Below are positions 35,607 through 44,872 of a DNA stretch of 64,000 nt, piece by piece. Every line of letters begins with the position of its first letter. Within the stretch, counting starts at the first letter, position 1. The stretch comes from Bacillota bacterium (GTDB taxonomy: Bacteria > Bacillota_I > Bacilli_A > RF39 > UBA660): the NCBI GenBank assembly GCA_023430885.1, contig JAEYYH010000015.1:54215-118214 (forward strand), in the 5' to 3' direction. A program made the translations under genes and the position numbers. The notes beneath the pieces were generated by a model. It made no database searches, was not told the origin of the DNA, and worked only from the letters and a program-made list of their open reading frames with translations.

Positions 35607-36543
35607 AGTTTTCCAATATAAATAATTCTAAACCTAGATCTTTATTTATAGTTCCTCTTTTTATATCATAATCTAAATCTGCTAGTTTTTTTAATAATGA
35701 TAACAAAGTACAACTATCATATTTCTTTAGCGAGTCTCTCATATAATATAAATACCCAGGTTTTACTCCTAATATACTTGCAATATCAGCTTCTTTATAA
35801 CCTTTACTAAATAATTCTTTAGTTTGATATAGGCTTCTTATTTTGTTAGCAAGTGATATTACTATAGCTATTGGTTCTTCGTTCATTTTAAGCATTTCGT
35901 GATAGATAGTAATTGCTTTATCTTGTTCTCTATTAACAATTTTATCAATAAGTAGAAACATATTAGCTTCTATATTCTCACTAGTTAAATCTTTAATATC
36001 ATCATCAGTTATTATTAAATCTTGATCTTTATATATTTTGATTTTGTCTATTTCTTGACTAAGTAAATCTAAGTTATTTCCTACCCTGTCAGTTAATAGC
36101 TTAATTTGTTTCGAAGTTATCTTATAGTTATCAAATAAAGATATAACTATATCATTAATACTATTATTACTATTAAGTTCTCTAACAGTACCTATCTTTT
36201 TTATTAACTTAACTATCTTTTTTCTTTCATCTAATTTGCTATCATTTACAACAAATATAATAATTGTACTAGGGTTAAAATTTTCTAAATACTTCTCTAA
36301 TTTTTCTATATTTTGTTCCAATGTACTTTTTTTGGCTGTAAATATATTAGCGTTGCTAACAATAATCATTTTTTTATCAGCAAACATGGAAAAAGTTTCT
36401 GCATCTTCTAAAACTTCTTCAATTAAGTCATTATTTAAATCAAAATGACTTATATTTATTTCTTCCATATTGTGTTCATTTTTAATTTTATCTATCTCAC
36501 GATTAAGAAGAAATTTTTCTAAGCTGTATAGTAAATAAATCAT
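35605..36543 (-). CDS. holA: DNA polymerase III delta subunit
   Basis: This clamp-loader subunit opens the beta clamp. The pattern YLLYSLEKFLLNREIDKI, EEVLEDAETFSMFADKKMII and the C-terminal SLLKKLADLDYDIKRGTINKDL are those of Firmicute HolA; the length of 312 is usual. It is a housekeeping gene, probably single in its unit. Confidence 0.92.
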   Translation of the reverse strand: MIYLLYSLEKFLLNREIDKIKNEHNMEEINISHFDLNNDLIEEVLEDAETFSMFADKKMIIVSNANIFTAKKSTLEQNIEKLEKYLENFNPSTIIIFVVNDSKLDERKKIVKLIKKIGTVRELNSNNSINDIVISLFDNYKITSKQIKLLTDRVGNNLDLLSQEIDKIKIYKDQDLIITDDDIKDLTSENIEANMFLLIDKIVNREQDKAITIYHEMLKMNEEPIAIVISLANKIRSLYQTKELFSKGYKEADIASILGVKPGYLYYMRDSLKKYDSCTLLSLLKKLADLDYDIKRGTINKDLGLELFILEN

Positions 36544-36631
36544 TTAAATCCTTCCCTCTATATTCAATTTTATTTTCTTTTATATTATATCATGTATCGT
36601 AGTTATGATAAAGTAAAAATAAAATATTTAC

Positions 36632-36662
36632 AAAAAAAAGTATTTAATTAAAAATACTTTTT
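36632..36662 (-). terminator. Rho-independent terminator after the ABC operon
   Basis: On the minus strand AAAAAGTATTT/AAATACTTTTT with T run. Confidence 0.85.
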
Positions 36663-37296
36663 AAAACTCTTTACTTTTATATATTTTAATTGACACCAAG
36701 TATGATATATATAACATAGCTAAAGATACCATAGGTAATAAATATAAACCAAACTTATCAAGAAAATCAATTATAGCCGGTTTATTTATTCCAGAAGTAT
36801 CAATAGTATTAAATATTACGCCTCCCACTGCAGTAATTAAAAAAACACCAATAAATAGAAATAAACGTCCTTTTTCATTACCAAATTTATATATCAGTGG
36901 ATACATTATAGACATGATTAGAAAAATGCCAAATAATCCTCCTAATAGAGTACTGAATTCCTTTTCATAATTAATATCACCATTTATATTGCCTATAATT
37001 ATCGATGCTAATATAGATATAATTGAACTTAATATAACTAGTAATAAAGTTGCAATGTATTTGCTCTTTACAATCGTTTTTCTTCCTCCTGGAAGTGTTA
37101 TAGCATATGTGTTCCATCTATTATATTCATCATAACTAAACGTTGATATACACATAATTACTGCAAAAAATGGAATAATGAATGAAACTGTAGCCATATT
37201 ATTTAAGGCCATCACCATAAAACCAAAAAACACGATTAATAAAGTTCTAAGATTTCCTTTAATTAAAAGCAAATCTTTTAATACTAACCCTTTCAT
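36661..37296 (-). CDS. ABC-2 type transporter permease
   Basis: This 211-residue protein has six hydrophobic segments; YNRWNTYAITLPGGRKTIVKSKY is typical of the Firmicute ABC-2 permeases that pair with YtrA-type GntR regulators. Its start overlaps the ATPase stop by 1 bp. The substrate is unknown; relatives respond to cell-wall antibiotics. Confidence 0.88.
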   Translation of the reverse strand: MKGLVLKDLLLIKGNLRTLLIVFFGFMVMALNNMATVSFIIPFFAVIMCISTFSYDEYNRWNTYAITLPGGRKTIVKSKYIATLLLVILSSIISILASIIIGNINGDINYEKEFSTLLGGLFGIFLIMSIMYPLIYKFGNEKGRLFLFIGVFLITAVGGVIFNTIDTSGINKPAIIDFLDKFGLYLLPMVSLAMLYISYLVSIKIYKSKEF

Positions 37297-38153
37297 TATT
37301 TCACTCCCTTTATATTAAGAACCATTATATCCTCAAGTGTAGCTTTATCAACTACCATGCTTTTATATTTTTTACTTATTTTATCTCTATTATCAACTAG
37401 TATTTCATAATTATAACGATTCTTTTTATATTTAATAATATCTTCTTTATCTACTTTATTAAAATCTTTTTCTTCTACTTTTAATACTCCATAATTATCA
37501 AGTATTGCATCTCTTGAATCATTTAAAATGATACTGCCATTATCTATAAATACTATATAATCTGCTATATGCTCTAAATCACTAGTTATATGAGTAGATA
37601 GTAAAATGGTGTGATCTTCATCTTGAATAAAGTTTAAAAATATATCAAGTATTTCAGTTCTTACAACAGGATCTAGTCCACTAGTAGGTTCGTCCAAAAT
37701 CAAAAGTTTTGGTTTATGTGCTAAGGCAGTAGCTATTTCTAATTTTTTACGCATTCCTTTAGAAAAAGTTTTAATAGCTTGCTTAGTAGGAATATCAAAG
37801 TCTTTTAAATACTTATTATATAACTCATTATCCCATGTCTTATATATGCTTGCCATAATTGTGCTAACATTAGAAGCATTTAAAAGTTCTGGGAAGAAAG
37901 AATTATCTAATACTACCCCAATATCTTCTTTTATAGAATTATCATCTAATTTAATATCCTCATTAAATATCTTTATACTTCCATCACTTATTTTAACAAT
38001 ATTAAGTAAACTCTTAATCAAAGTAGTTTTTCCAGCACCATTTTCTCCTATTAAGCCTACTATGGAACCACTTGGTATATTCAAATTAATGTTTTTTAAT
38101 GAAAAGTTATCATAATTTTTTGTTACCTTTTTTATCTCAATACTATTTTTCAT
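37296..38153 (-). CDS. ABC transporter ATP-binding protein
   Basis: Walker A GENGAGKTT, signature FSKGMRKKLE, Walker B LLILDEPTSGLD and the switch His (LLSTHI) are present, with an extended C-terminal domain. Two ATG codons lie 6 bp apart; the second (38153) has the better spacing from AAGGAG. It overlaps the GntR gene and is the middle gene of the GntR-ATPase-permease operon. Confidence 0.93.
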   Translation of the reverse strand: MKNSIEIKKVTKNYDNFSLKNINLNIPSGSIVGLIGENGAGKTTLIKSLLNIVKISDGSIKIFNEDIKLDDNSIKEDIGVVLDNSFFPELLNASNVSTIMASIYKTWDNELYNKYLKDFDIPTKQAIKTFSKGMRKKLEIATALAHKPKLLILDEPTSGLDPVVRTEILDIFLNFIQDEDHTILLSTHITSDLEHIADYIVFIDNGSIILNDSRDAILDNYGVLKVEEKDFNKVDKEDIIKYKKNRYNYEILVDNRDKISKKYKSMVVDKATLEDIMVLNIKGVK

Positions 38154-38529
38154 TTTCATTCTCCTTATATAAATAATCTACTATTTCAAATATTTCAGTT
38201 TTAGAAATATTATATAAATTGGCTATATCTATTGCATTGCTAATATTAAGTTCTATTTTTTTTAATATTTCTTCTTTTAATAAACTACTACTTTTTTCTT
38301 TAACAAAACATCCTTTACTTGAAATAATTTCGATATAATCATCTTTTTCAAGTTCTTCGTATGCTTTTTTGGTTGTTATAACACTTATTCTCAAATCTTT
38401 AGCAAGACTTCTTATTGAAGGTAGCATTTCACCACCTTGCAATTCGCCATTCATTATAAGTTCTTTTATACGTTCTTTTATTTGCTCATAAATAGGTTTA
38501 TCACTACTGTTGCTTATGACTATCTGCAT
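38143..38529 (-). CDS. GntR family regulator, YtrA subfamily
   Basis: The winged helix (PIYEQIKERIKELIMNGEL, GEMLPSIRSLAKDLRISVIT) is followed by a short dimerisation tail, as in YtrA-type regulators (128 residues). The ATG at 38529 follows GGGGTGA. It heads the operon, and a 16-bp palindrome lies over its own promoter, so it is probably an autorepressor released by envelope stress. Confidence 0.92.
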   Translation of the reverse strand: MQIVISNSSDKPIYEQIKERIKELIMNGELQGGEMLPSIRSLAKDLRISVITTKKAYEELEKDDYIEIISSKGCFVKEKSSSLLKEEILKKIELNISNAIDIANLYNISKTEIFEIVDYLYKENENEK

Positions 38530-38542
38530 ACCATCACCCCTA

Positions 38543-38584
38543 ACTGTATATATACAGTATATACAGCAGAGCATGATTTGTCAA
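38543..38584 (-). promoter_or_regulatory. Promoter and palindromic operator of the GntR/ABC operon
   Basis: On the minus strand TTGACA (38579-38584) and TATACT (38556-38561) are 17 bp apart. The perfect palindrome ACTGTATATATACAGT (38543-38558) covers the downstream edge of the -10 and the start, ideal for repression by GntR. Confidence 0.8.
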
Positions 38585-38604
38585 GTACAATTTAAAACAT
38601 CATT

Positions 38605-39348
38605 TTAACCTAAAACTACATCTAATATCATCATTATTGTAAAACCTATCATAACTCCTATTGTTCCATAGTTTTTACCTTTACCAGTTTGCGACGTAGG
38701 CAAAAGTTCATTTATTACAACATAAATCATACAACCTGCTGCAAGTGCTAATAAAAATGGCAACATAGGGCCTACTAGATTAACAAGAAATATAGTAATT
38801 ATTCCAGCAATAGGTTCTACTATCCCTGAAAATAATCCATAAGAAAACGCTTTTCTTTTAGAATGACCTAATCCCTTTAATGACATTGATATAATAGTCC
38901 CTTCTGGTATATTTTGAAATGCAATGCCTATAGCAAGAGAAAAAACGCCAGCTAATGTAATTGCACTATTTCCATTGAAAAGGCCTACTAAAGCCACTCC
39001 AGTGGCCATTCCTTCTGGTATATTATGAATAATAACTGCAAGCAGCAACATAGAGTTTTTTTTATTTTCTTCCAGTTTATAAAATCTTATTATATTATCA
39101 ATAAACAACATTAGAATAATACCGTCTATAAAACCCAGTGTTGCTATAATTATTCCGCCAGACTCAGTAGATGGAATAATAAGGGACCATATAGAAGCGG
39201 CAATCATAAGACCACTAGCTAGGCCAAGTAATAATTTGTTTATTTTATCTTTGATATTTCTTTTCAATAAAAATACCATACTAGATCCTAGCATAGTTCC
39301 AATAAAAGGAATAAAAATACCCAATATCATGCTTACTAAGTCATTCAT
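38605..39348 (-). CDS. ZIP family metal transporter
   Basis: This importer of zinc or other divalent metals has 8 membrane segments (247 residues). The metal-site motifs HNIPEGMATG and FQNIPEGTIISM are on the fourth and fifth helices. The ribosome site GAGGTG lies within the 3' arm of a hairpin directly before the ATG. Confidence 0.93.
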   Translation of the reverse strand: MNDLVSMILGIFIPFIGTMLGSSMVFLLKRNIKDKINKLLLGLASGLMIAASIWSLIIPSTESGGIIIATLGFIDGIILMLFIDNIIRFYKLEENKKNSMLLLAVIIHNIPEGMATGVALVGLFNGNSAITLAGVFSLAIGIAFQNIPEGTIISMSLKGLGHSKRKAFSYGLFSGIVEPIAGIITIFLVNLVGPMLPFLLALAAGCMIYVVINELLPTSQTGKGKNYGTIGVMIGFTIMMILDVVLG

Positions 39349-39350
39349 AA

Positions 39351-39382
39351 AAGCACCTCATACATTAATATATGAAGTGCTT
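39351..39382 (-). promoter_or_regulatory. Hairpin covering the ribosome-binding site of the ZIP gene
   Basis: On the minus strand AAGCACTTCAT pairs along 11 bp (one G-U) with ATGAGGTGCTT, which contains the ribosome site GAGGTG; the ATG follows 5 nt later. It may regulate translation, or serve as terminator of the upstream gene, or both. Confidence 0.6.
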
Positions 39383-39405
39383 AGTATTTTTATATATTTA
39401 TATTG

Positions 39406-40047
39406 CTATATCTTTTTAATAGGATGTCTAATAACCGTTTTTAGATTTTCTGATTTTGTTTTACGCGGATCGCCTAAATAAATTTCATGATGTCTTCTTC
39501 CATTACTAAAATCATTTACATATCCATTTTTCACAATAAACTCATTCATTTTTGTAATGCTTTCACTTTCAGTATCATATGGGCCTATATGCATTATTTG
39601 AACACATTTGCCTTCTTCTAAAACTTCATATCTAACCTTACTATAATCAAGTTCTGGTTTCTTCTTCTTTAACTGCTCTAAAGCCCAGTTATAAACTTCT
39701 TCAGTAACAAACTCCGGCTGCCTTATTAAGGATGTCCATATAAACTTATCCTTATTAACTATATTTAATCCATCAAAGTAGCCATCTTCACCATCCCAAA
39801 ACCCTTCTAAAGGAGGCACTATATACTCGAAATAGCCTTTAATACTATTATTACCCATCTTACTCATTTTAATTGTATATGATAGTCCATAAAGAATATT
39901 CATGGCATTTTCATACTCTTTTGATGTATTAGGATTACCCTTTCCATCTACCATAATAAATATCATTTTAGGAACATCTATTATACTAGGAGTATTTTTA
40001 GGCATATATAAATCTTTATATTCTTTTTTATAATCTTTCTTTTCCAT
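39406..40047 (-). CDS. GyrI-like small-molecule-binding domain protein
   Basis: The N-terminus PSIIDVPKMIFIMVDGKGNP and the central YFEYIVPPLEGFWDGED match the GyrI-like/SHS2 superfamily family (COG4832 type), 213 residues. Members bind hydrophobic compounds or modulate gyrase or hydrolases. It has a GGTGA ribosome site. No helix-turn-helix is fused. Confidence 0.85.
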   Translation of the reverse strand: MEKKDYKKEYKDLYMPKNTPSIIDVPKMIFIMVDGKGNPNTSKEYENAMNILYGLSYTIKMSKMGNNSIKGYFEYIVPPLEGFWDGEDGYFDGLNIVNKDKFIWTSLIRQPEFVTEEVYNWALEQLKKKKPELDYSKVRYEVLEEGKCVQIMHIGPYDTESESITKMNEFIVKNGYVNDFSNGRRHHEIYLGDPRKTKSENLKTVIRHPIKKI

Positions 40048-40070
40048 ATTATCACCTATATATCTTTCTT

Positions 40071-40823
40071 TTATAAGTTTAAAAAATTAATTAATCTACC
40101 TTTGTTAAGTAATTCATGTGTAATGAATTTTCGATTATAGAAAACAGCAAAATTATTCATACAGCAAGGAAGGTCTTTTGCCTTTTCTACAGTATTAACA
40201 TAATTTAATTTTAAAGCAATATTTTTTTCTTCGCAAACTTCTCTTATTTCCTTCAGGCAATTATTTATATATGGACATTCATCAGTATAATAAATTACTA
40301 GCCCATCTTCATCAATAGTATTACTTTTAGCCTTGTCAGTAAATTTTGGCGCTGGTTCATTATTAAAATTTAAAGCAAGTAATTCAAAATGAGGTTCAGC
40401 TGTATCTATTACCTTAAAACCATATTTTTCAAAAAAACTTCTATCTGATAAAAATGGTAATTTCTTTTTACTAGAAACTACACAGATACCATTTTTATTT
40501 TTAGCTTTTGCATCACTAATTGCATACTCCAATAACTGCTTACCATATCCTTTTTCTTTGAAACTTCCGCTTACCCAAAAGCAATAAATATATAAATAGT
40601 TTTTGCCTATTACAGGAACGAATTCCTTTTCTAAATTGCCATATTCGATAAATACTTTACCGTTTTGATTAAGTTTTCTAAATACATGTCCCTCTTGTAT
40701 TTGAGATTTCAGAAACTCTTTTTTTCTAATAACACCTTCTTGATGTTTTTTATCAGCAATAGCGCAGCAAATATGTTCTTTATCAACATTATCAATAGTT
40801 AAGTTAATATATTCTTCTTTCAT
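40071..40823 (-). CDS. GNAT N-acetyltransferase with YoaP-like C-terminal domain
   Basis: Residues ~1-150 form a GNAT domain (FWVSGSFKEKGYGKQLLEYA; acetyl-CoA loop KGYGKQL). The C-terminal ~90 residues (GLVIYYTDECPYINNCLKEI with CxxxxxC; DLPCCMNNFAVFYNRKFITH) match the YoaP domain. The ATG at 40823 follows AGGTGATA. The acceptor is unknown. Confidence 0.88.
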   Translation of the reverse strand: MKEEYINLTIDNVDKEHICCAIADKKHQEGVIRKKEFLKSQIQEGHVFRKLNQNGKVFIEYGNLEKEFVPVIGKNYLYIYCFWVSGSFKEKGYGKQLLEYAISDAKAKNKNGICVVSSKKKLPFLSDRSFFEKYGFKVIDTAEPHFELLALNFNNEPAPKFTDKAKSNTIDEDGLVIYYTDECPYINNCLKEIREVCEEKNIALKLNYVNTVEKAKDLPCCMNNFAVFYNRKFITHELLNKGRLINFLNL

Positions 40824-40847
40824 GTTATCACCTACTAACATTATAAC

Positions 40848-40872
40848 AAAAAAGATACTAGTTAGTATCTTT
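40848..40872 (-). terminator. Rho-independent terminator
   Basis: On the minus strand AAAGATACTA/TAGTATCTTT with T run overlaps the end of the ABC ATPase gene. Confidence 0.85.
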
Positions 40873-41523
40873 TAATTTGCCTTTATCAAGCATAAATAGC
40901 TTATCAACATGTTTTTTTACATTAGGAGAATGTGAGACAACAATCACACATTTCTTTTCTTTGTGAGCAAGATCTTTTAAAATGTTTATTATTTCATCTT
41001 CGTTATCCTTATCCAAGTTACCTGTAGGTTCATCTGCAAGAATAATTTTAGAATCATAAGAAAGAGCCCTAGCTATAGAAACTCTTTGTTGTTCCCCGCC
41101 AGATAATTGTAAAACTCGCCTTTTAGCTTTGTCAGTATCTATTCCAACTTTTTCAAGTATTTTTAAAGCTTTTTCTTCTTTATTATCTTCTTTAATACCA
41201 CTAATATTCATTGAAAGTATTACATTTTCAAGAGCTGTATACTGTGGTAATAAGTTATAACTTTGAAAAATTATTCCAACTGCACTAGAACGATATTTTT
41301 CACGGCTGATAAAATCAACATCTTGACCATCATATGATATAGTTCCATTTTTTGTTTTTTCTAAGCCAGCAAGTAGAGATAATAGTGTAGATTTTCCAGC
41401 TCCACTTTTACCATAAATGCCATACATAATGCCATTTTCAAATTCCATATTAATATCTTTTAATACAAATTTCTCACCATCATATGTAAAATTCAAATCT
41501 TTTACTTCAAGTATTGCCATCAT
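40858..41523 (-). CDS. ABC transporter ATP-binding protein, MacB/LolD type
   Basis: Walker A GKSGAGKSTL, Q-loop IIFQSYNLLPQYTALENV, signature LSGGEQQRVSIARAL and Walker B ILADEPTGNLD are complete (221 residues). It is separated by 2 bp from the permease gene. It forms the exporter with the FtsX-type permease upstream and lies in one cluster with the two-component system. Confidence 0.94.
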   Translation of the reverse strand: MMAILEVKDLNFTYDGEKFVLKDINMEFENGIMYGIYGKSGAGKSTLLSLLAGLEKTKNGTISYDGQDVDFISREKYRSSAVGIIFQSYNLLPQYTALENVILSMNISGIKEDNKEEKALKILEKVGIDTDKAKRRVLQLSGGEQQRVSIARALSYDSKIILADEPTGNLDKDNEDEIINILKDLAHKEKKCVIVVSHSPNVKKHVDKLFMLDKGKLKDTN

Positions 41524-41525
41524 AT

Positions 41526-43067
41526 CTACCCCCTATTCTGCAATATTTTATTTGGTTCATATTTATTTACAAACATAACAGCAGTTACTCCACTTATAAT
41601 AGTAAGAAGGAGACTAACTCCAAATAATTCAATAATTGTAACAAAATCAGTGTGTACTTCTAATGATGATACATAGTCATCAGCACTTACTGTGTTTGCA
41701 CGCATGTTGCCACTTGGTTTTGAAGGACTACCATTTGAACTTGATTGATCTTCTGAACCATTAAATCCTGGTCTAGAGAAACCTTCACCGCCAAAGTTTT
41801 CACTAATATTATTTTGACTTGTAGTATAACTTTCTATCTCATTTGCAAGCATATAATTACTTACTGGTTGTGATAAAAGTGTACCAGCTGTTGTTCCAAC
41901 AATCAAAGCTACTAAAGCTACAATAAATATTTCTGAAACTAGTTGCATAGTTACTTTTGTTTTAGTCATACCTATTGCTCTTAAAACACCAATTTCATAT
42001 TTTCTTTCTCTTATATTAAATAAGTTAATAATAGTAAGAACTATTCCTCCAACTACTAATATAACGATTAAGAATGTTAATGAAAAACTAGCTATACTCT
42101 TTATTGGTTCTAAAGTTGCAGTTATTTCATCTTCATTTGTATTTATAGTATAATAATCACTAACTCCTAAATCTCTAACAGCAGTAGTAAACACATCTAA
42201 ATCTTCATACGCTATATAGAAATTTGATGAAATACTACTAGACATTGAATATGATTCAGTATCTGTACCATCATCTTCTATAATTTGATTTAATACAGTT
42301 AGATTTGTATAAATTTGATTACTACTATTTCCTTGCATTCTACCTGGACCAGCACTTGTAGTAGTATCATTAACAATTTCATAAATACCCACTACTTTTA
42401 AATCGTAAGTAACAGTGTCATCATTAGTATTAATAAATGTAATGGTATCACCAACTGCTAAATCATTTTCAGTAGCAAGCTCTTCACTAATAACAATATC
42501 ATTATCAGTATTATCTTTGTCTATCATTGTTCCATCAGTAATCTTTTTATTTCCATCAACAAAATCTTCATTATAAGAAATATTAGAATATGCGACTATT
42601 GTATAATCACCTGATGACATAAAGTTTCCACCACCAGTTGGTGCTTGTTTAGTAGTGCTATTAGTTGCACCACTAGTAGTATCAGTATCTTCACTGCCAC
42701 TTGGTTTAGCAAATAATTCATCATAGCTTATGGCGTCAATATCATCACTATTTAAACTACTTTGCATTGTGTAATAATAGCCTGTTACCATATCTAGATT
42801 TCCTATTTTATTAATAGTATCTACATTTAGTAATTCAAAAGATTCCTTTTCTTCGTCTGTGGCATTTCTATAAGACATAGCATCTAAATTTAATGATATC
42901 TCTAGAGGATTGCTTTCTTTGTAAGTACTAACTAAAGCATTTCCGGACTTATTAATAGTAATAGTTATACAAGCTCCTACTGTAATAGCCATAATAATTA
43001 GTCCTATTAATACGTTTCTTCCTTTTGCTCTAACAATATTTAAATAAGCATTTTTAAATATATACAT
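41526..43067 (-). CDS. FtsX/MacB-type ABC transporter permease
   Basis: One N-terminal helix (NVLIGLIIMAITVGACITITI), a large extracellular domain, then three C-terminal helices with RKYEIGVLRAIGMTKTKV give the MacB topology (513 residues). A Gly/Ser/Asn/Pro-rich insertion (residues ~415-465) lies outside between helices 3 and 4. The ATG at 43067 follows AGGAGA; the longer ORF has its Met directly on that site. It is likely part of an antimicrobial-peptide or stress exporter. Confidence 0.9.
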   Translation of the reverse strand: MYIFKNAYLNIVRAKGRNVLIGLIIMAITVGACITITINKSGNALVSTYKESNPLEISLNLDAMSYRNATDEEKESFELLNVDTINKIGNLDMVTGYYYTMQSSLNSDDIDAISYDELFAKPSGSEDTDTTSGATNSTTKQAPTGGGNFMSSGDYTIVAYSNISYNEDFVDGNKKITDGTMIDKDNTDNDIVISEELATENDLAVGDTITFINTNDDTVTYDLKVVGIYEIVNDTTTSAGPGRMQGNSSNQIYTNLTVLNQIIEDDGTDTESYSMSSSISSNFYIAYEDLDVFTTAVRDLGVSDYYTINTNEDEITATLEPIKSIASFSLTFLIVILVVGGIVLTIINLFNIRERKYEIGVLRAIGMTKTKVTMQLVSEIFIVALVALIVGTTAGTLLSQPVSNYMLANEIESYTTSQNNISENFGGEGFSRPGFNGSEDQSSSNGSPSKPSGNMRANTVSADDYVSSLEVHTDFVTIIELFGVSLLLTIISGVTAVMFVNKYEPNKILQNRG

Positions 43068-43144
43068 TTTTTTATCTCCTTTCATATTAATGATATAAAT
43101 ATTGTGTGAAAATAAAATGGATTTAAAATGGATTTTCGGTGAAC

Positions 43145-43170
43145 AAAAAAAGAATGATTAAATCATTCTT
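43145..43170 (-). terminator. Rho-independent terminator
   Basis: On the minus strand AAGAATGAT/ATCATTCTT with T7 separates DUF1294 from the ABC genes, so these form distinct units. Confidence 0.8.
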
Positions 43171-43406
43171 ATTAGTATATAAATCCACATACCAAGAAAT
43201 AGAGGTTCTAAGGCTATAAATTTTATCTTTTTAGTTTTATGTCTAAATATAAACATACCAAGTACAAAGCCAAATGTACCCCCTATAAATGACAAAAATA
43301 GCAATATATCTTCAGGTATTCTATATCGATGTTTAATAGCCATTAATTTATCATAAACACATATTATAAAAGTAATTGAATTAACAAAAATCAAATAATA
43401 TATCAT
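43158..43406 (-). CDS. DUF1294 family membrane protein
   Basis: This 82-residue protein has three hydrophobic segments and the motifs YDKLMAIKHRYRIPEDILLF and GGTFGFVLGMFIFRHKTKK typical of DUF1294. Its ATG overlaps the histidine kinase stop (ATGA). Confidence 0.9.
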   Translation of the reverse strand: MIYYLIFVNSITFIICVYDKLMAIKHRYRIPEDILLFLSFIGGTFGFVLGMFIFRHKTKKIKFIALEPLFLGMWIYILIRMI

Positions 43407-44872
43407 TTATTACTCTTGTTGACTTCAAACCAAAATGTTGTTCCGTGATTAATTATAGACTCAACGCCATAATTTAACTTATGATTAATTAAAATATTTT
43501 CAACTATCGATAAACCAATACCAGTACCTATCTTATCTCTTTTATGCGTCTTATCTACTTTATAATATTTTTTCCATATAAGTTTCAATTCTTCTTTTTT
43601 AATACCTTTGCCAGTATCTATAATCTCCACTCTAGCACTGTTATTATTTAAATCAATAATGTTTATTGACACTTTTTTATCAGCACCAGTATAGTTAACA
43701 GCATTATTAAGTAGATTATATATAACTTGTTCAATACGTCGAGCATCAGCTTTAACTAGCAATTCTTTATCATAATTAAATATAAAGTTATACTTACTAT
43801 TTTGTTCAAGAATTTTATATCTTCTTAGGATGTTTTTTATTAAATCTGTAAGATCAAAAGTAGTAACATCTAAATTATTAGTTCTTGATTGTAATACTGA
43901 TAAATCTAAAATATCATTAACAAGTAGATTAAGTCTGTCAGTTTCTTCAATGATAACATTTAAATTTTCATCACGTTTCTTTTTATCTTTAAAAGTTAAG
44001 TCTCTAACCATCTCAGCATATGCTTTAATCATTGTAAGTGGTGTTTTTAAATCATGACTAACATTAGCCATAAGCTCTCTTCGAAGTTCTTCTGTTTTAC
44101 TAAGCTCTTTAGTAGTTAAATTTAGAGTATCAACTAGATTATTAAGTTCATCAATATCTTCATCAATATAGAATCTTGTTTCATAATCTCCTTTACTCAT
44201 TTTAGTCGCACTTTTATTAATCTTTTCAATTGGCTTACTTATTTTTTTTGATATAAAGAAAGCGACTATAAAAGAAAGGAGTAATACTACAAAAGTTACG
44301 ATTACAAGTTGATGTTGTAAGATTCCTATTGCTGAGTCTAATGGTTCTAGAGAAGTACTTACAAAGGCATAAGTATTATTATTTAATTTAATCGCTCTTA
44401 TTAATACTTCATTGTCATATCTAGGATTAATAAGTTTATATGTTTCCTCATCAAGCAAACTATTTATAAAAGCCTTTTTATAATCATTAACTGACTGATC
44501 AGGAAGACATCCCCTATTAAACGAAGTTGAATCATACACTGTTGCATTATTAGTTATTATTTGAATACAAATACCATTATCTCTTGAAACAGAATCAATA
44601 GTATTATATAAAGTATTATCTTCATAAGTTGCTTTTATTGTTGTTATTGTGTTTGATATTTCTTTAACTTTAGCTCGTTCATAAAAACTATTTAGAAATA
44701 ATATTTGGAATATCCAAAGAAAAAGTAAAATCAAAATAGAAAAGATAATTAAATATGACCATATTTTAAATTTCAAACTATTTGTTTTTACTTTTTTTAA
44801 TTTATCAAAACTATCTAATATTGTATTTTTGATACTATTTATCTCTAATTTCAAATTTATAACCCATACCAC
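43403..44872 (-). CDS. Sensor histidine kinase (two-component system)
   Basis: Two membrane helices (~35-60 and ~190-212) flank a ~130-residue extracellular sensor. A HAMP linker follows, then the HisKA box (ELMANVSHDLKTPLTMIKAY) and HATPase motifs (NLLNNAVNYT, IDTGKGI, GTGIGLSIV). Total 489 residues. The start is uncertain: GTG at 44872 lacks a ribosome site, and TTG at 44854 is an alternative; both lie within the regulator gene. Confidence 0.93.
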   Translation of the reverse strand: MVWVINLKLEINSIKNTILDSFDKLKKVKTNSLKFKIWSYLIIFSILILLFLWIFQILFLNSFYERAKVKEISNTITTIKATYEDNTLYNTIDSVSRDNGICIQIITNNATVYDSTSFNRGCLPDQSVNDYKKAFINSLLDEETYKLINPRYDNEVLIRAIKLNNNTYAFVSTSLEPLDSAIGILQHQLVIVTFVVLLLSFIVAFFISKKISKPIEKINKSATKMSKGDYETRFYIDEDIDELNNLVDTLNLTTKELSKTEELRRELMANVSHDLKTPLTMIKAYAEMVRDLTFKDKKKRDENLNVIIEETDRLNLLVNDILDLSVLQSRTNNLDVTTFDLTDLIKNILRRYKILEQNSKYNFIFNYDKELLVKADARRIEQVIYNLLNNAVNYTGADKKVSINIIDLNNNSARVEIIDTGKGIKKEELKLIWKKYYKVDKTHKRDKIGTGIGLSIVENILINHKLNYGVESIINHGTTFWFEVNKSNK

